In this document: positions 43,395 through 53,420 of the stretch, in pieces
Layout of the letters: every line of letters begins with the position of its first letter
Numbering within the stretch: the stretch's first letter is position 1
Origin: Nocardia sp. CNY236
GTDB lineage: Bacteria > Actinomycetota > Actinomycetes > Mycobacteriales > Mycobacteriaceae
Assembly (NCBI RefSeq): GCF_000482385.1
Contig: NZ_AXVD01000003.1
Location: 186,001-250,000, forward strand
Direction: 5' to 3'
Length of the DNA stretch: 64,000 nucleotides
Translations under genes and position numbers: made by a program
Notes under the pieces: generated by a model
What the model was told of the DNA's origin: nothing
Database searches by the model: none
The model's input: only the letters and a program-made list of their open reading frames with translations

Positions 43395-44972
43395 ATGAGG
43401 GGCTCGTTGCTGGTCGCGGGCACTACCTCCGACGCAGGCAAAAGCGTCGTAGTGGCCGGAATCTGCCGCATGCTGACTCGGCGCGGCGTGCGTGTTGCGC
43501 CATTCAAGGCGCAGAACATGTCCAACAACTCCGTGGTCACGCTCGATGGCGGGGAGATCGGCCGGGCGCAAGCCCTGCAGGCACGAGCGTGCGGTCTGGA
43601 GCCGAGCGTCCGGTTCAATCCTGTCTTGCTCAAGCCGGGAAGCGACCGACGTTCTCAGTTGGTGGTACAGGGGAGGGCCGTCGGCACCGTGGGTGCCGAA
43701 GACTACCTTCACCACCGACACGAGTTGCGTGCTGTCGTGGCGGCCGAGCTCGACGCCTTGCGCGCCGACTTCGATGTGGTGATCTGTGAGGGCGCCGGAT
43801 CGCCTGCCGAGATCAATTTGCGAGCCACCGACCTGGCGAACATGGGTCTGGCGCACGCCGCTCGCCTGCCGGTGATATTGGTCGGCGACATCGACCGTGG
43901 CGGTGTGTTGGCGCACCTGTTCGGCACCCTTGCCATCCTGTCGCCGGCAGACCAGGCATCGATCTCGGGTTTCGTGGTGAACAAGTTTCGTGGCGCGGTC
44001 GAATTGTTGCAGCCCGGCCTGGACCGGCTCACCGAACTCACCGGCCGTCCGGTCCTCGGCGTCCTGCCCTACGCCGAGGATCTCTGGATCGACGCCGAGG
44101 ATTCGCTGGGTACTCTCGCCGACGCGCCGGTCGGTCGGCCGCAACCACCGGTGGGCGCCGAGTGGCTGACCGTTGCGGCGATTCGGCTGCCACGGGTATC
44201 CAATTCCACCGATATCGAGGCATTGGCCTGTGAGCCGGGCGTTGCCGTGCGCTGGGTGAGCGACCCCTCCCGGCTGGTGGGCGCTGATTTGGTCGTGGTG
44301 CCCGGCAGCAAGGCAACGGTGTCGGATCTGCGGTGGTTGCATCGCACGGGAATCGCCGCCGCGCTCCGGTCGCGTGCTGCGGCCGGGGGGCCGATCCTGG
44401 GGATCTGTGGCGGCTACCAGATGCTCGGCACCCGGATCGTCGACCATGTCGAGTCCGGCGAAGGCGCGGTGGGCGGGCTCGGGGTGCTCGACATGACCAC
44501 CGAGTTCGCCGAGTCCAAGGTGTTGCGGCGCAGTGTGGGGTACGCCGAGGGGATCGCCGTGAGCGGCTACGAGATCCACCACGGTCGCGTAACCCGACGC
44601 GGCGACCCGGCCTGGATGACCATCGACGGTGCGCCGGAGGGGAGTGTTCGCGGTTCGATATGGGGCACCCACCTGCACGGATTGCTGGAATCCGACGACT
44701 TGCGTCGAAGCTGGCTGCGTGCGGTCGCCGCGGCTGCTGGCCGGTCCGGATTCGTCGTCGCCGAGGACGTGTCGGTCGCGCGGGTGCGTGCCGCGCAGCT
44801 GGATCTGTTGGCCGACCTGATAGAAGACCACCTCGACGTCCCGGCGATCGAGCGTTTGCTGACGACAGGGAAAGCCACGGACCTGCCGACTCTGGTCACC
44901 GACGCTATTGCTCACCCTGAGCACATGGATCGACGGCTCACCCTGAGCACATGGACCGACGGTTCACCCTGA
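43395..44972 (+). CDS. cobQ: Cobyric acid synthase
   Basis: Amidates four side chains of adenosylcobyrinic acid a,c-diamide using glutamine and ATP. N-terminal P-loop-like [32 protein letters not shown], then [44 protein letters not shown]-terminal class I-type amidotransferase with ICGGYQMLG (Cys about 337), SGYEIHHGR and [10 protein letters not shown]. The last 20 or so residues come from 26-bp DNA repeats that cross the stop codon, so the natural C-terminus may have been altered. The ATG at 43395 is preceded by an in-frame GTG at 43392. Separated from the other cob genes by about 4 kb. Confidence 0.94.
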   Translation: MRGSLLVAGTTSDAGKSVVVAGICRMLTRRGVRVAPFKAQNMSNNSVVTLDGGEIGRAQALQARACGLEPSVRFNPVLLKPGSDRRSQLVVQGRAVGTVGAEDYLHHRHELRAVVAAELDALRADFDVVICEGAGSPAEINLRATDLANMGLAHAARLPVILVGDIDRGGVLAHLFGTLAILSPADQASISGFVVNKFRGAVELLQPGLDRLTELTGRPVLGVLPYAEDLWIDAEDSLGTLADAPVGRPQPPVGAEWLTVAAIRLPRVSNSTDIEALACEPGVAVRWVSDPSRLVGADLVVVPGSKATVSDLRWLHRTGIAAALRSRAAAGGPILGICGGYQMLGTRIVDHVESGEGAVGGLGVLDMTTEFAESKVLRRSVGYAEGIAVSGYEIHHGRVTRRGDPAWMTIDGAPEGSVRGSIWGTHLHGLLESDDLRRSWLRAVAAAAGRSGFVVAEDVSVARVRAAQLDLLADLIEDHLDVPAIERLLTTGKATDLPTLVTDAIAHPEHMDRRLTLSTWTDGSP

Positions 44973-45009
44973 GCACATGGACCGACGGCTCACCCTGGGC
45001 ACATCGACG
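44911..45009 (+). repeat. 26-bp tandem repeats across the cobQ stop codon
   Basis: Three full units (44911-44936, 44937-44962, 44963-44988) and a partial fourth (44989-45009), each of the form CTCACCCTGAGCACATGGA plus CGACGG, nearly identical. Because 26 is not a multiple of three, the frame shifts in each unit; the TGA inside the third unit (44970-44972) becomes the cobQ stop. Confidence 0.92.
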
Positions 45010-45059
45010 ACCGTCGTGTGCGGGGGATCGTGGCCAGCGCTCGTGTCCCGTAGTCCGTG

Positions 45060-45065
45060 TAGCGT
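45060..45065 (+). promoter_or_regulatory. Candidate -10 element for the 45074 gene
   Basis: TAGCGT, 8 nt before the ATG at 45074, just after the cobQ repeat array. No Shine-Dalgarno sequence is seen. Confidence 0.35.
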
Positions 45066-45073
45066 GACTCGGT

Positions 45074-45637
45074 ATGAATCCTCGGCGGATCGCGATGGGT
45101 GACCGGGCGTGGACCGTTCGGATCGACGGACCGCGGTCACCGCACAGCGTGTTTCTTCTTCCCGCATCGGATGATTCGGCGGATGTCTACGACCCGGTGT
45201 GCGCTCGGCTGCACACTTCGGATCTAGGAACGTTCGCCATGGAATCGATCACGGGCCTCGGCCCTGCCGACGTGACCGCGATACTGGATGAACTCGGACT
45301 GTCATGGGTGAACCTCGCCGGACGGGGGGCGGGCGCCGAACTGGCCTGGCAGGCGTGCGCGCGTGGGTTCGGCAGGTTCCAGAGTTTGGTCGTCGCCGAC
45401 CGTGGCCACCCGGCCGCCCCCGGTGTGGACGGCTCGGTCCTGGATGCGTCGACCGGCCCGGTGGAGGTGCCGACCACGGTGCTGGCCACCAAGAATCTGC
45501 CGCGCTCGGTGGCCGAGGGCTCCGCCCGGTTCGTCTATGGCGAATTCCGGGTGGTCGAGGTCGATGTCGCCGATGTGGCGACCGAAGCCGAGCACGAGCT
45601 GGCCACCGAGATCGTGCTACGAACCAGCCTCTGGTAG
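45074..45637 (+). CDS. Degenerate alpha/beta-hydrolase-like protein
   Basis: 187 residues with an alpha/beta-hydrolase outline: strand SVFLLPASDDSADVYDPVCARL, then a nucleophile-elbow position reading NLAGRGAGAELAWQAC, followed by FQSLVVADRGHPAAPG. The expected GxSxG is GRGAG, so the catalytic Ser is missing, and no clear Asp/His pair remains. The later part (VEVPTTVLATKNLPRSV...) resembles the segment where hydrolases carry the acid residue. Probably non-enzymatic, perhaps a binding or partner protein. It overlaps the convergent true hydrolase gene by 21 bp. Confidence 0.7.
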   Translation: MNPRRIAMGDRAWTVRIDGPRSPHSVFLLPASDDSADVYDPVCARLHTSDLGTFAMESITGLGPADVTAILDELGLSWVNLAGRGAGAELAWQACARGFGRFQSLVVADRGHPAAPGVDGSVLDASTGPVEVPTTVLATKNLPRSVAEGSARFVYGEFRVVEVDVADVATEAEHELATEIVLRTSLW

Positions 45638-46690
45638 TCGAGCGTTCGCCGCGGCACGATAGCCCGCGAGCCAGGTCAGCCAGCTGTCCACTTCGGCGAA
45701 CGCTCGAGCCAACGGCTGTGGGCCGGACAAGAACACGTCGTGCTTGGCGCCTTCGATCGGCACGATGTTCGTCCGGTCGCCCAAGCAACCCGACCAGCGT
45801 TGGATCTGTCCGACATCGAGGACGGCGTCGGCGACATCCACGGCAGGACTGTACTTCCGGGCGAATTTGGTGGTGCGAGAACGCAGTATCAACGACGGCA
45901 CCCCGATATCCAACCCCTTGTGTAGTCGGGCGTGCCCATGGCGGATGGCGCGCAGCCAACCCAGCCGCACCGGGAAACTGCGCAACGGCTTCCAATCCAG
46001 GTTGTAGTCCCATTCGCCCGATGCCGATCGGTGCAGACTGTCTCCGTAGGTGCTGATCGTGTTGCTGCCGGGTACGCTCGACAGCTTCCGAAAACGCCCT
46101 ACCGCCTTGATGAGCGATGTTCCGACGGTTCGGACATACGACGGCCCCTGCAGGTCGAACCATGGGCTGTTGAGCACCAAACCTGTGATCCCCGCCGCAG
46201 CTGTGCCATGGCGACGATTCAATCGGTCCAGCCACAGCGCAACGATCAGGCCGCCGGTGGAATGGGCGGTGAGCACCACCGGCGCCCCGGTCTCGGCGCG
46301 GACGATCCGCAGCGCCTCGGTCAGCTCTTGGTCGTAGAAAGCGAGATCGGTCACAAAGTGCGGGGTGTGGCCCGGCAAGAGTGACCGACCGCATTTCCGC
46401 AGGTCGAGCGCATAGAACTGGAAACCGCGGGCCGCGTAGTACTCGGCAAGGTGTTCTTGGAAGAAGTAGTCGGTGAATCCGTGCGTGTAGAGCACCGCGC
46501 CTGCGGTGTGTTCGACGTCGCCCGAGGGCACGTAGCGCACCAACGTGGCAACCGCATCGCCTTCTCCGTCGGGATCGGGACCCAGCGGCAGGGTTCGTTG
46601 CTGGTAGTGCGGACCTAGGGCATCGGGAAGCCAGCCCGCACCATTCGGAGACGTTCCGACCGGCTCGGCAGGCGACTGTTGGTGTGTCAC
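45617..46690 (-). CDS. Alpha/beta hydrolase, lysophospholipase type
   Basis: 357 residues of the serine aminopeptidase S33/monoglyceride lipase type (Rv2854-like by position and style). Motifs: oxyanion GAVLYTHGFTDYFFQEHLAEYYAARGFQFYALDLRKCGRS, nucleophile Ser in LTAHSTGGLIVALWLDR, Asp around DVADAVLDVGQ..., and His in IEGAKHDVFLSG. No signal peptide, so probably cytoplasmic or membrane-associated; likely acts on lysophospholipids or monoacylglycerols. The 3' ends of this gene and the degenerate hydrolase-like gene overlap by 21 bp. Divergent from mqo across 300 bp. Confidence 0.88.
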   Translation of the reverse strand: MTHQQSPAEPVGTSPNGAGWLPDALGPHYQQRTLPLGPDPDGEGDAVATLVRYVPSGDVEHTAGAVLYTHGFTDYFFQEHLAEYYAARGFQFYALDLRKCGRSLLPGHTPHFVTDLAFYDQELTEALRIVRAETGAPVVLTAHSTGGLIVALWLDRLNRRHGTAAAGITGLVLNSPWFDLQGPSYVRTVGTSLIKAVGRFRKLSSVPGSNTISTYGDSLHRSASGEWDYNLDWKPLRSFPVRLGWLRAIRHGHARLHKGLDIGVPSLILRSRTTKFARKYSPAVDVADAVLDVGQIQRWSGCLGDRTNIVPIEGAKHDVFLSGPQPLARAFAEVDSWLTWLAGYRAAANARLPEAGS

Positions 46691-46991
46691 ACATCCAACT
46701 TATGGGACGTCGGATCCGGACGACAGCACCCGTCTGCCGGGAGCTCGTGCCCCTTTTCTGCTATCGAAGTGACGATGGTCTCTGTCGCATTTCGCACATT
46801 GGATGGGTTGGTTGCGCACAGCCGACGCAGCGAGGTGCACAATTGGGCCTAGGTGAACGGCGGGTAACCTGACTCCGCCGCGCTGTTCGGGGCCGGTCAC
46901 CACTGGACCCGAGTCGCAACCCGATATCGTGCCCAGGCAGGTCCCTCCGCCCGGTGGGCCTGCGCAGAAGGACAAGGAAGTCGATCTACCT
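46691..46991. promoter_or_regulatory. Divergent region between hydrolase and mqo, with candidate mqo promoter
   Basis: 301 bp. TTGGGC (46843-46848), 16 bp, TAACCT (46865-46870) make a plausible promoter for mqo with a leader of about 115 nt. AAGGAAG (46974-46980) precedes the mqo start. Nothing else is recognised. Confidence 0.4.
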
Positions 46992-48518
46992 GTGCCGAAC
47001 GCTGCCCTGATTGAAAAGACCGATGTAGTACTCATCGGTGCCGGCATCATGAGTGCCACTCTCGGCGCGCTGCTGCGGCAGCTGCAGCCGGACTGGTCGA
47101 TCTCCCTGTTCGAGCGGCTCGACGCCGCCGCGGGAGAGAGTAGCGACCCGTGGAACAACGCGGGCACCGGACATTCCGCCCTGTGCGAGCTCAATTACAG
47201 CCCCCAGAATCCCGACGGATCGGTGGACATCGGCAAGGCCGTCGACATCAACGAGCGCTTCCAGATCTCCCGCCAGTTCTGGTCCTATGGCGTAGAGAAC
47301 GGCATCCTCGGCGATCCGTCCAGCTTCATCAACCCGATACCGCATGTCAGCTTTGTCCACGGTGCCGACAATGTGCGGTACCTGCGCGCACGGTACGAGG
47401 CGCTGGCTGCGCATCCATTGTTCGAAGGCATGGAATTCATCGATGATCCCGATGAGTTCGCTCGACGCTTGCCGGTGATGGCCCGCGGCCGCGACTTCTC
47501 CGATCCGGTCGCGTTGAACTGGACCGATGGCGGCACCGATGTCGATTTCGGCGCGCTCACCCGGCAACTGCTCGCTCATCTCGGTGCGAGCGGGGCGGAT
47601 TTGGCCTTCGGTCACGAGGTGCAGGACCTGTCCCAGCAATCCGACGGTTCCTGGCTGGTCACGGTACGCAATCTCCGCACCCGTCGCACGCGCAGACTGG
47701 TGGCGGCATTCGTCTTCGTCGGTGCGGGCGGCGGTGCACTTCCATTGCTGCAGAAAGCGAACATCGGCGAGGCCAAGGGATTCGGCGGCTTTCCGATCAG
47801 TGGCCAATTCCTGCGGTGTGTCGATCCCGCGCTGATCGAACGGCACCAAGCCAAGGTGTACGGCAAGGCTGCGGTCGGAGCGCCGCCGATGTCGGTGCCG
47901 CACTTGGATACTCGCGTCATCGCAGGGCGACCAGGACTGTTGTTCGGTCCGTATGCGGGATGGACGCCGAAGTTCCTCAAGGACGGTAAGAACTCCGATC
48001 TGTTCAAGTCGGTCCGCCCCGACAACATCCTGTCGCTGCTCGGAGTGGGCGTCACCGAGTTGGGGCTGGCCAAGTATCTGGTCGGTGAGCTGCTGGAGTC
48101 CGGAGCGGGCAAGGTGGCGACCTTGTCGGAATTCGTCCCGCGCGCCGAGGCGCGGGATTGGGAACTGATCACCGCGGGGCAGCGCGTGCAGGTCATCCGC
48201 CGCAAAGGTGCCGGCGGCGTGCTCGAGTTCGGCACCGCGGTGATCGCCGCGCAGGACGGCAGCATCGCGGGACTCCTCGGTGCTTCGCCGGGCGCGTCGA
48301 CCTGTGTCACGGCCATGCTCGACGTACTCCAGCGGTGCTTCCCGCGAGAGTACGATCTGTGGAAGCCCCAGTTGCGGGCCATGGTTCCCTCCTTGGATGT
48401 GCGTCTGTCGGACGATCCGAGGCTGTTTCGCGAAGTGTGGGACTGGACGTCCAAGGCGTTGAATCTCGACAGCGGTGGCAACACGCAGTCACAGGGCCGG
48501 GTCGCGACGAACCCCTAG
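46992..48518 (+). CDS. mqo: Malate:quinone oxidoreductase
   Basis: FAD enzyme on the inner face of the membrane that passes electrons from malate to quinone. About 508 residues, normal for Mqo. FAD-binding [111 protein letters not shown] and [16 protein letters not shown] are the family blocks. The GTG at 46992 gives the conserved N-terminus ([16 protein letters not shown]); an upstream GTG at 46929 would add 21 Pro-rich residues. The next gene starts 18 bp later, as in mycobacteria. Confidence 0.95.
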   Translation: MPNAALIEKTDVVLIGAGIMSATLGALLRQLQPDWSISLFERLDAAAGESSDPWNNAGTGHSALCELNYSPQNPDGSVDIGKAVDINERFQISRQFWSYGVENGILGDPSSFINPIPHVSFVHGADNVRYLRARYEALAAHPLFEGMEFIDDPDEFARRLPVMARGRDFSDPVALNWTDGGTDVDFGALTRQLLAHLGASGADLAFGHEVQDLSQQSDGSWLVTVRNLRTRRTRRLVAAFVFVGAGGGALPLLQKANIGEAKGFGGFPISGQFLRCVDPALIERHQAKVYGKAAVGAPPMSVPHLDTRVIAGRPGLLFGPYAGWTPKFLKDGKNSDLFKSVRPDNILSLLGVGVTELGLAKYLVGELLESGAGKVATLSEFVPRAEARDWELITAGQRVQVIRRKGAGGVLEFGTAVIAAQDGSIAGLLGASPGASTCVTAMLDVLQRCFPREYDLWKPQLRAMVPSLDVRLSDDPRLFREVWDWTSKALNLDSGGNTQSQGRVATNP

Positions 48519-48536
48519 GTGTGGTAGCAAGACGCG

Positions 48537-48992
48537 ATGATGTCAACGGTTGCCCTCAAACGGTCATGGGCGCAGGATCTCGACACTGCCACGCTCTATC
48601 AGCTGTTGAAGCTTCGCGTCGAAGTCTTTGTCGTGGAGCAGAAGTGTGCCTATCCAGAGCTCGACGGCAGTGACCTGCTTCCCGAGACTCGACACTTCTG
48701 GCTCGATGACGAAGGTGAGGTCATCGCCACGTTGCGGCTGTGTGAGGAACACCGCGGCGGTGTGAAGAGTTTCCGCATCGGGCGGCTGTGCACCGCGGTG
48801 CCGGCGCGAGGACACGGTTATACGACGAGGTTGCTCCAGGCGGCATTGGCAGAGGTCGGTTCGGGCACGGTACGGCTGAACGCGCAGACCTACCTGGTCG
48901 ATTTGTACAGCAAACACGGGTTCAAGGTCGATGGTCCGGAGTTCGACGCAGATGGCATCATCCATGTGCCGATGCGCAAAGGTGGAGCCTGA
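48537..48992 (+). CDS. ElaA-family GNAT acetyltransferase
   Basis: 151 residues matching the ElaA subgroup of GNATs: LYQLLKLRVEVFVVEQKCAYPELDGSDLLPETRHFW at the N-terminus, ATLRLCEE, FRIGRLCTAVPARGHGYTTRLLQAAL (acetyl-CoA loop RGHGYT), LNAQTYLVDLYSKHGFKVDG and a C-terminal HVPM. The acceptor is unknown. The start is the ATG pair at 48537. It follows mqo by 18 bp and matches the order of Rv2851c beside Rv2852c as I recall. Confidence 0.9.
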   Translation: MMSTVALKRSWAQDLDTATLYQLLKLRVEVFVVEQKCAYPELDGSDLLPETRHFWLDDEGEVIATLRLCEEHRGGVKSFRIGRLCTAVPARGHGYTTRLLQAALAEVGSGTVRLNAQTYLVDLYSKHGFKVDGPEFDADGIIHVPMRKGGA

Positions 48993-49101
48993 GATCGTCG
49001 CCGATGTGCGGCGGGCCCGCAGCGAAGCCGTGACGCGACGAGTTCGGTGCCGCGGTGACGAATCGCGGGGTGCTGGTGTCGGCCGCACGGCCGGGCATGC
49101 C

Positions 49102-49107
49102 TAGAGT
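49102..49107 (+). promoter_or_regulatory. Candidate -10 element for leaderless chelatase gene
   Basis: TAGAGT, 6 nt before the GTG at 49114, with no ribosome binding site between. Confidence 0.4.
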
Positions 49108-49113
49108 TGGAAC

Positions 49114-51174
49114 GTGCCCCTGTCCTCTGCCCAGCCCACTGTCGAGCCGGCTCTACCCTCGGTCGAGACTGCTCAACCCTCTGTCGAGACTGCTGAGCCG
49201 ACAGTCGAGACGTCGGAGTCCGATCGCTCGCACCCACCGCGGACCAGTTCGGACGCTCCGGTCGGATTCCCCTTTTCGGCGGTTGTGGGGCAGCAACAAT
49301 TGCAGCTGGCCTTGATTCTCTGCGCGGTGCATCCGGGAATCGGCGGTGTGTTGGTGCGTGGTGAGAAAGGCACCGCCAAGTCGACCGCTGTGCGTGCGTT
49401 GGCGCACTTGTTGCCACCGGTGACGGACACCACCGGGCTGCGGCCCGCTCGGTTGGTGGAGCTACCGGTGGGCGCGACCGAGGACCGAGTGGTCGGCTCG
49501 CTGGACCTGGAGCGGGTTCTGCGTGATGGAGAGCAGGCCTTCCGTCCGGGTCTACTTGCTGCCGCGCACCATGGTGTGCTCTACGTGGACGAGGTGAACC
49601 TGCTGCACGACCATCTGGTGGACGTGCTGCTCGATGCTGCTGCCATGGGCCGCGTCCATATCGAACGAGACGGTGTCTCACACTCGCATCCAGCACGTTT
49701 CGTGCTGGTCGGCACCATGAATCCAGAGGAAGGCGAGCTGCGCCCGCAACTACTCGACCGGTTCGGGCTGACCGTGGACGTGGCGGCCTCGCGCGAGGTC
49801 GACGTACGAATGGCGGTGGTGCGTCGCAGGTTGGACTACGAGGCCGATCCCGCCGCGTTCGCGACACGGTATGTCGATGCCGACCGAGCAGTGGCGCAGA
49901 ACATTCGGGCCGCCCGCGACCGAATCGACCGCGTGGTGCTCGACGACGTGCAACTGTGCCGGATCGCTGCACTGTGCGCGGCGTTCGAGGTCGATGGAAT
50001 GCGCGCAGATCTGGTGATCGCCCGGACCGCGACCGCGCACGCCGCATGGCGTGGCGGCACGGAGGTCACCGCGGATGATGTGCGCGTGGCGGCAGAGTTG
50101 GCACTGCCGCACCGTCGACGGCGGGATCCATTCGATGAACCAGGTGTCAGCGAGCAACAGCTCGACGAGGCGATGCGTGCCGCGGACGAACACGCACGCG
50201 ATACTCGACAATCACCGCCGCCGGCGGAAAGCGCCCCGCCCGAGGACGGATCCGACACCGGTGACCACGATCCCGATGGTGGTCCCGATGATCCTTCCCC
50301 ACCGGATGGGCCCAGCGGTGGTGCAGCCGGCGAACAGCGCAGTGCCGCCCCGGCTTCGGGAATGGCGCCACCGCGTTGGGAGGTTCCCGGTGTCGGTGAG
50401 GGCGCCCCAGGGCGACGTTCTCGCGCCGAATCGCGTCACGGGCGGATCGTGCGTTCGAGTGCGGACGCCACCGGGCTGCATGTGCTCGGCACAGTAGTTG
50501 CCGCGGCGCCACATCAGCGGCTGCGCGGACGAGAGCAGGGACCGTTGCGCTTGGCTGCCACCGACCTGCGCGGCGCGTATCGCGAAGGGAGGGAGGGCAA
50601 TCTGGTCGTCTTCGTGGTCGACGCATCGGGCTCGATGGCCGCGCGCGACCGGCTGTCGGCCGTAACCGGTGCGGTCGTGACCGTGCTGCGGGATGCCTAC
50701 CAGCGACGCGACAAGGTTGCCGTCGTCAGCGTGCGTGGCGAGCAGGCCGAACTGGTTTTGCCGCCGACTTCGTCGGTCGAGATCGCGGTGCGCCGGTTGT
50801 CCAGGATGCGCACCGGCGGAAAGACACCGCTGGCAGCTGGGCTCCTGCGTGCGCGTGAGGTGGTGCGGCGCGAGCGGATTCGGGACCCGCGCCGCAGACC
50901 GATTCTGATCCTGCTCACCGACGGTCGCGCCACTGGCGGCGCCGACCCGGTGTCCCGTGCGCGGACGGCCGCCGCACTGGTGGCGCGCGAGGAGATCGCT
51001 GCGATCGTGGTCGATTGTGAACGCGGCATGGTTCGCCTCGGGCTCGCCGCCGAGTTGGCCCGCCACCTCCGCGGCGGGTATCTGAGATTGGAAGAATTGA
51101 CCGGAGATTCGGTCGCGGATGTCGTCCGGAAGCACTCCGGTGCTGGGCGAGAGCGGCCGGTCAGAGCAGCCTGA
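49114..51174 (+). CDS. ChlI/ChlD-type magnesium or cobalt chelatase subunit
   Basis: 686 residues joining an AAA+ ChlI module and a vWA ChlD module, matching Rv2850c by layout and position. After a repetitive tail of PSVETA(Q/E)-like heptapeptides (residues 8-35) come Walker [10 protein letters not shown] (about 83-91), VLYVDEVN (Walker B, about 156), [20 protein letters not shown], an acidic/Pro-rich linker (about 345-420) and the vWA domain with [18 protein letters not shown] (about 502) and [10 protein letters not shown]. Such proteins supply ATPase energy for metal insertion; here, beside cobO and cobB, cobalt is likely, with CobN elsewhere (inference). GTG start with TAGAGT 6 nt upstream. 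Confidence 0.9.
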   Translation: MPLSSAQPTVEPALPSVETAQPSVETAEPTVETSESDRSHPPRTSSDAPVGFPFSAVVGQQQLQLALILCAVHPGIGGVLVRGEKGTAKSTAVRALAHLLPPVTDTTGLRPARLVELPVGATEDRVVGSLDLERVLRDGEQAFRPGLLAAAHHGVLYVDEVNLLHDHLVDVLLDAAAMGRVHIERDGVSHSHPARFVLVGTMNPEEGELRPQLLDRFGLTVDVAASREVDVRMAVVRRRLDYEADPAAFATRYVDADRAVAQNIRAARDRIDRVVLDDVQLCRIAALCAAFEVDGMRADLVIARTATAHAAWRGGTEVTADDVRVAAELALPHRRRRDPFDEPGVSEQQLDEAMRAADEHARDTRQSPPPAESAPPEDGSDTGDHDPDGGPDDPSPPDGPSGGAAGEQRSAAPASGMAPPRWEVPGVGEGAPGRRSRAESRHGRIVRSSADATGLHVLGTVVAAAPHQRLRGREQGPLRLAATDLRGAYREGREGNLVVFVVDASGSMAARDRLSAVTGAVVTVLRDAYQRRDKVAVVSVRGEQAELVLPPTSSVEIAVRRLSRMRTGGKTPLAAGLLRAREVVRRERIRDPRRRPILILLTDGRATGGADPVSRARTAAALVAREEIAAIVVDCERGMVRLGLAAELARHLRGGYLRLEELTGDSVADVVRKHSGAGRERPVRAA
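49135..49218 (+). repeat. Four 21-bp repeats encoding a heptapeptide tail
   Basis: In-frame units of 21 bp at 49135-49155, 49156-49176, 49177-49197 and 49198-49218 encode [21 protein letters not shown] and PTVETSE at the N-terminus of the chelatase. Units two and three are most alike. Confidence 0.85.
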
Positions 51175-51295
51175 GGCCTCGCAGCGGCGTCGCTCGACAG
51201 ACGCGCGTAGAGGTGCCCGCGTGCGCAGGTGGCTTTCGGCGGTGCCGACCGACCGGGTGCTGGGGCGGGCGAGTGACACGGAATGAGGAGACTGG

Positions 51296-51910
51296 ATGCC
51301 CAAGGGGATTCCGGCGGCGGTGCCCGACGACGGGCTGACCACCCGCCAGCGCCGTCATCAGCCGGTGCTGGCGATACACACCGGCCCGGGTAAGGGAAAA
51401 TCGACAGCCGCGTTCGGGATGGGGTTGCGGGCCTGGAATCAGGGCTTCGACGTCGCAGTCTTTCAGTTCGTGAAAAGTGCCAAATGGAAGGTGGGCGAGG
51501 AAGCGGCGTTTCGTGCCCTGGGTGCGCTGCACGAGCAAACCGGGGCGGGGGGTCCGGTCGAGTGGCACAAGATGGGCGAGGGCTGGTCGTGGGCTCGTAA
51601 ATCGGGAACCGAGCAGGATCACGCCGCCGCGGCGCGCGCCGGCTGGCGTGAGATCGTTCGCCGCTTGAACGAGCAACGGCACCACTTCTACATCCTCGAC
51701 GAGTTCACCTATCCACTCGAGTGGGGGTGGGTGGATGTCGCGGAGGTCGTCGCCACCCTCCAGGACCGCCCGGGTCGGCAGCATGTCGTGATCACCGGCC
51801 GTCGCGCTCCCCAGCCGCTGATCGACGCTGCCGACATGGTGACCGAGATGACCAAGGTCAAGCACCCCATGGACGCTGGGCGCAAGGGGCAGCGGGGCAT
51901 CGAATGGTAG
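51296..51910 (+). CDS. cobO: Cob(I)yrinic acid a,c-diamide adenosyltransferase
   Basis: Transfers the adenosyl group from ATP to reduced corrinoids (CobA/BtuR/CobO family). 204 residues with the P-loop HTGPGKGKSTAAFGMGLRA (about 28-46), VAVFQFVKSAKWKVGEEAAF, the HYYILDEFTYPLEWGWVDVAEVV-like segment (HFYILDEFTYPLEWGW), HVVITGRRAPQPLIDAADMVTEMTKVKHPMDAGRKGQRGIEW. The ATG at 51296 has GAGGAG upstream. It precedes cobB by 67 bp. Confidence 0.95.
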   Translation: MPKGIPAAVPDDGLTTRQRRHQPVLAIHTGPGKGKSTAAFGMGLRAWNQGFDVAVFQFVKSAKWKVGEEAAFRALGALHEQTGAGGPVEWHKMGEGWSWARKSGTEQDHAAAARAGWREIVRRLNEQRHHFYILDEFTYPLEWGWVDVAEVVATLQDRPGRQHVVITGRRAPQPLIDAADMVTEMTKVKHPMDAGRKGQRGIEW

Positions 51911-51977
51911 ATGTTGGTGACGGCCTGTGCAGCCGGCTTGCGCGATGTCGCGCTGCGGTGTCGGGCAGGGCTCGACC

Positions 51978-53420
51978 GTGAGCGCGGCCGTGGTGATCGC
52001 CGCCCCCGCGTCGGGCAGCGGAAAGACCACGGTCGCCACCGGCTTGATCGGTGCGCTGCAGCGAGCGGGGCATCGAGTGGCGCCGTTCAAAGTGGGCCCC
52101 GACTACATCGATCCCGGCTATCACGGTGTCGCGGCTGGACGTCCTGGGCGCAATCTGGACCCCGTCCTGGTGGGTACGCAGCTGGTCGCACCGCTGTATC
52201 GGCACGGCGCCCGCGGCTGCGACCTGGCGGTGGTCGAGGGAGTGATGGGGCTGTTCGACGGCCGGATCGGCGAGCAGCACACCGATCCGGCGGCAGAAGG
52301 GTCGACGGCGCACGTAGCAAAGTTGCTGGGCGCCCCGGTGATCCTGGTTGTGGATGCTCGCGGCCACAGTCAGAGTGTGGCGGCCCTGCTACACGGATTC
52401 GCCACTTTCGACAGCGGTGTCCGGCTGGCTGGTGTGATCCTCAACCGGGTCGGTAGCGAACGACACGACGAGGTATTGCGCGCGGCGTGTGAGCGCGTCG
52501 GACTACCGGTGCTCGGATCACTGCCGCGCCTGGCGGGGTTGGAAGTGCCATCTCGCCATCTGGGCCTGATCCCCGCCGTGGAACACGGCCCTGCCGCCGT
52601 GGCGGCAGTCACGGCGATGACAGATCTCGTTGCCGCCCATGTCGACCTGCACGCGGTCGTGGCATTGGCGCGGTCACCGGTCACCGGGCCGGCATGGGAT
52701 CCCGCCGCGGCCGTGCTCGACCCCGATCGTGCCGAGAGTTCCGAGCGTCCAGCCGGGAGCGTTCGGGTCACCGACGACGGCGTCGACGGTCCGCGGCCGG
52801 TGATCGCCATGGCGGGCGGCGCAGCATTCACCTTCGGGTATACCGAACATCGAGAGATGTTGGCGGCGGTCGGAGCGCACGTCGTGGTATTCGACCCGCT
52901 GCACGATCCGCTGCCGACCCATACGGCAGGCTTGGTACTGCCCGGTGGCTTCCCCGAGGAGCATGCAGCACAGTTGGCAGCCAACCGTGGGCTCTTGCGT
53001 ACGGTGGCGCAGGCGGCGCGGCGAGGAATGCCGGTGCACGCAGAATGCGCCGGGCTGTTGTATCTCACCCGATCGGTCGAGGGACACTCCCTTGCTGGGG
53101 TGGTCGACGCCGACGCAGAGTTCGGATCTCGGCTGGTTCTGGGCTATCGCGATGCCGTGGCGCTCGAGGATTCTGTTCTGTGGAAGGCCGGCGAGCGGGT
53201 GCGTGGGCACGAATTCCATCGCACGCATCTGGTCTCGGCGCCGTCGGCGCCCGCTGCATGGGGGTGGCGAGGTAGCGACGGGCAGCGGGTCGGTGAGGGT
53301 GTAGCGGTTGGCGCTGTGCATGCGTCCTACCTGCACACCCATCCGGCTGCGACTCCAGCTGCGATCCGCCGCTTCGTCGCCGCTGCCGCTGCCTACGGCC
53401 GGGCGCGTGTCCCGACGTGA
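51978..53420 (+). CDS. cobB: Cobyrinic acid a,c-diamide synthase
   Basis: Amidates the a and c side chains of (hydrogeno)byrinic or cobyrinic acid. 480 residues. N-terminal synthetase with P-loop IAAPASGSGKTTVATGL (about 7-23), VGPDYIDPGYH, VVEGVMGLFDG; C-terminal triad amidotransferase with HAECAGLLYLT (Cys about 357) and HASYLHTH. The GTG at 51978 matches the family start (VSAAVVIAAP) with AGGG at about 8 bases; an upstream frame adds 17 unrelated residues. The end overlaps the CobE-like gene (GTG at 53407) by 14 bp, so they are coupled. Confidence 0.94.
   Translation: MSAAVVIAAPASGSGKTTVATGLIGALQRAGHRVAPFKVGPDYIDPGYHGVAAGRPGRNLDPVLVGTQLVAPLYRHGARGCDLAVVEGVMGLFDGRIGEQHTDPAAEGSTAHVAKLLGAPVILVVDARGHSQSVAALLHGFATFDSGVRLAGVILNRVGSERHDEVLRAACERVGLPVLGSLPRLAGLEVPSRHLGLIPAVEHGPAAVAAVTAMTDLVAAHVDLHAVVALARSPVTGPAWDPAAAVLDPDRAESSERPAGSVRVTDDGVDGPRPVIAMAGGAAFTFGYTEHREMLAAVGAHVVVFDPLHDPLPTHTAGLVLPGGFPEEHAAQLAANRGLLRTVAQAARRGMPVHAECAGLLYLTRSVEGHSLAGVVDADAEFGSRLVLGYRDAVALEDSVLWKAGERVRGHEFHRTHLVSAPSAPAAWGWRGSDGQRVGEGVAVGAVHASYLHTHPAATPAAIRRFVAAAAAYGRARVPT

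Noticed and set aside
43314-44924. A 536-residue minus-strand frame opposite cobQ
   Set aside because: Shadow of cobQ, which carries complete family motifs.
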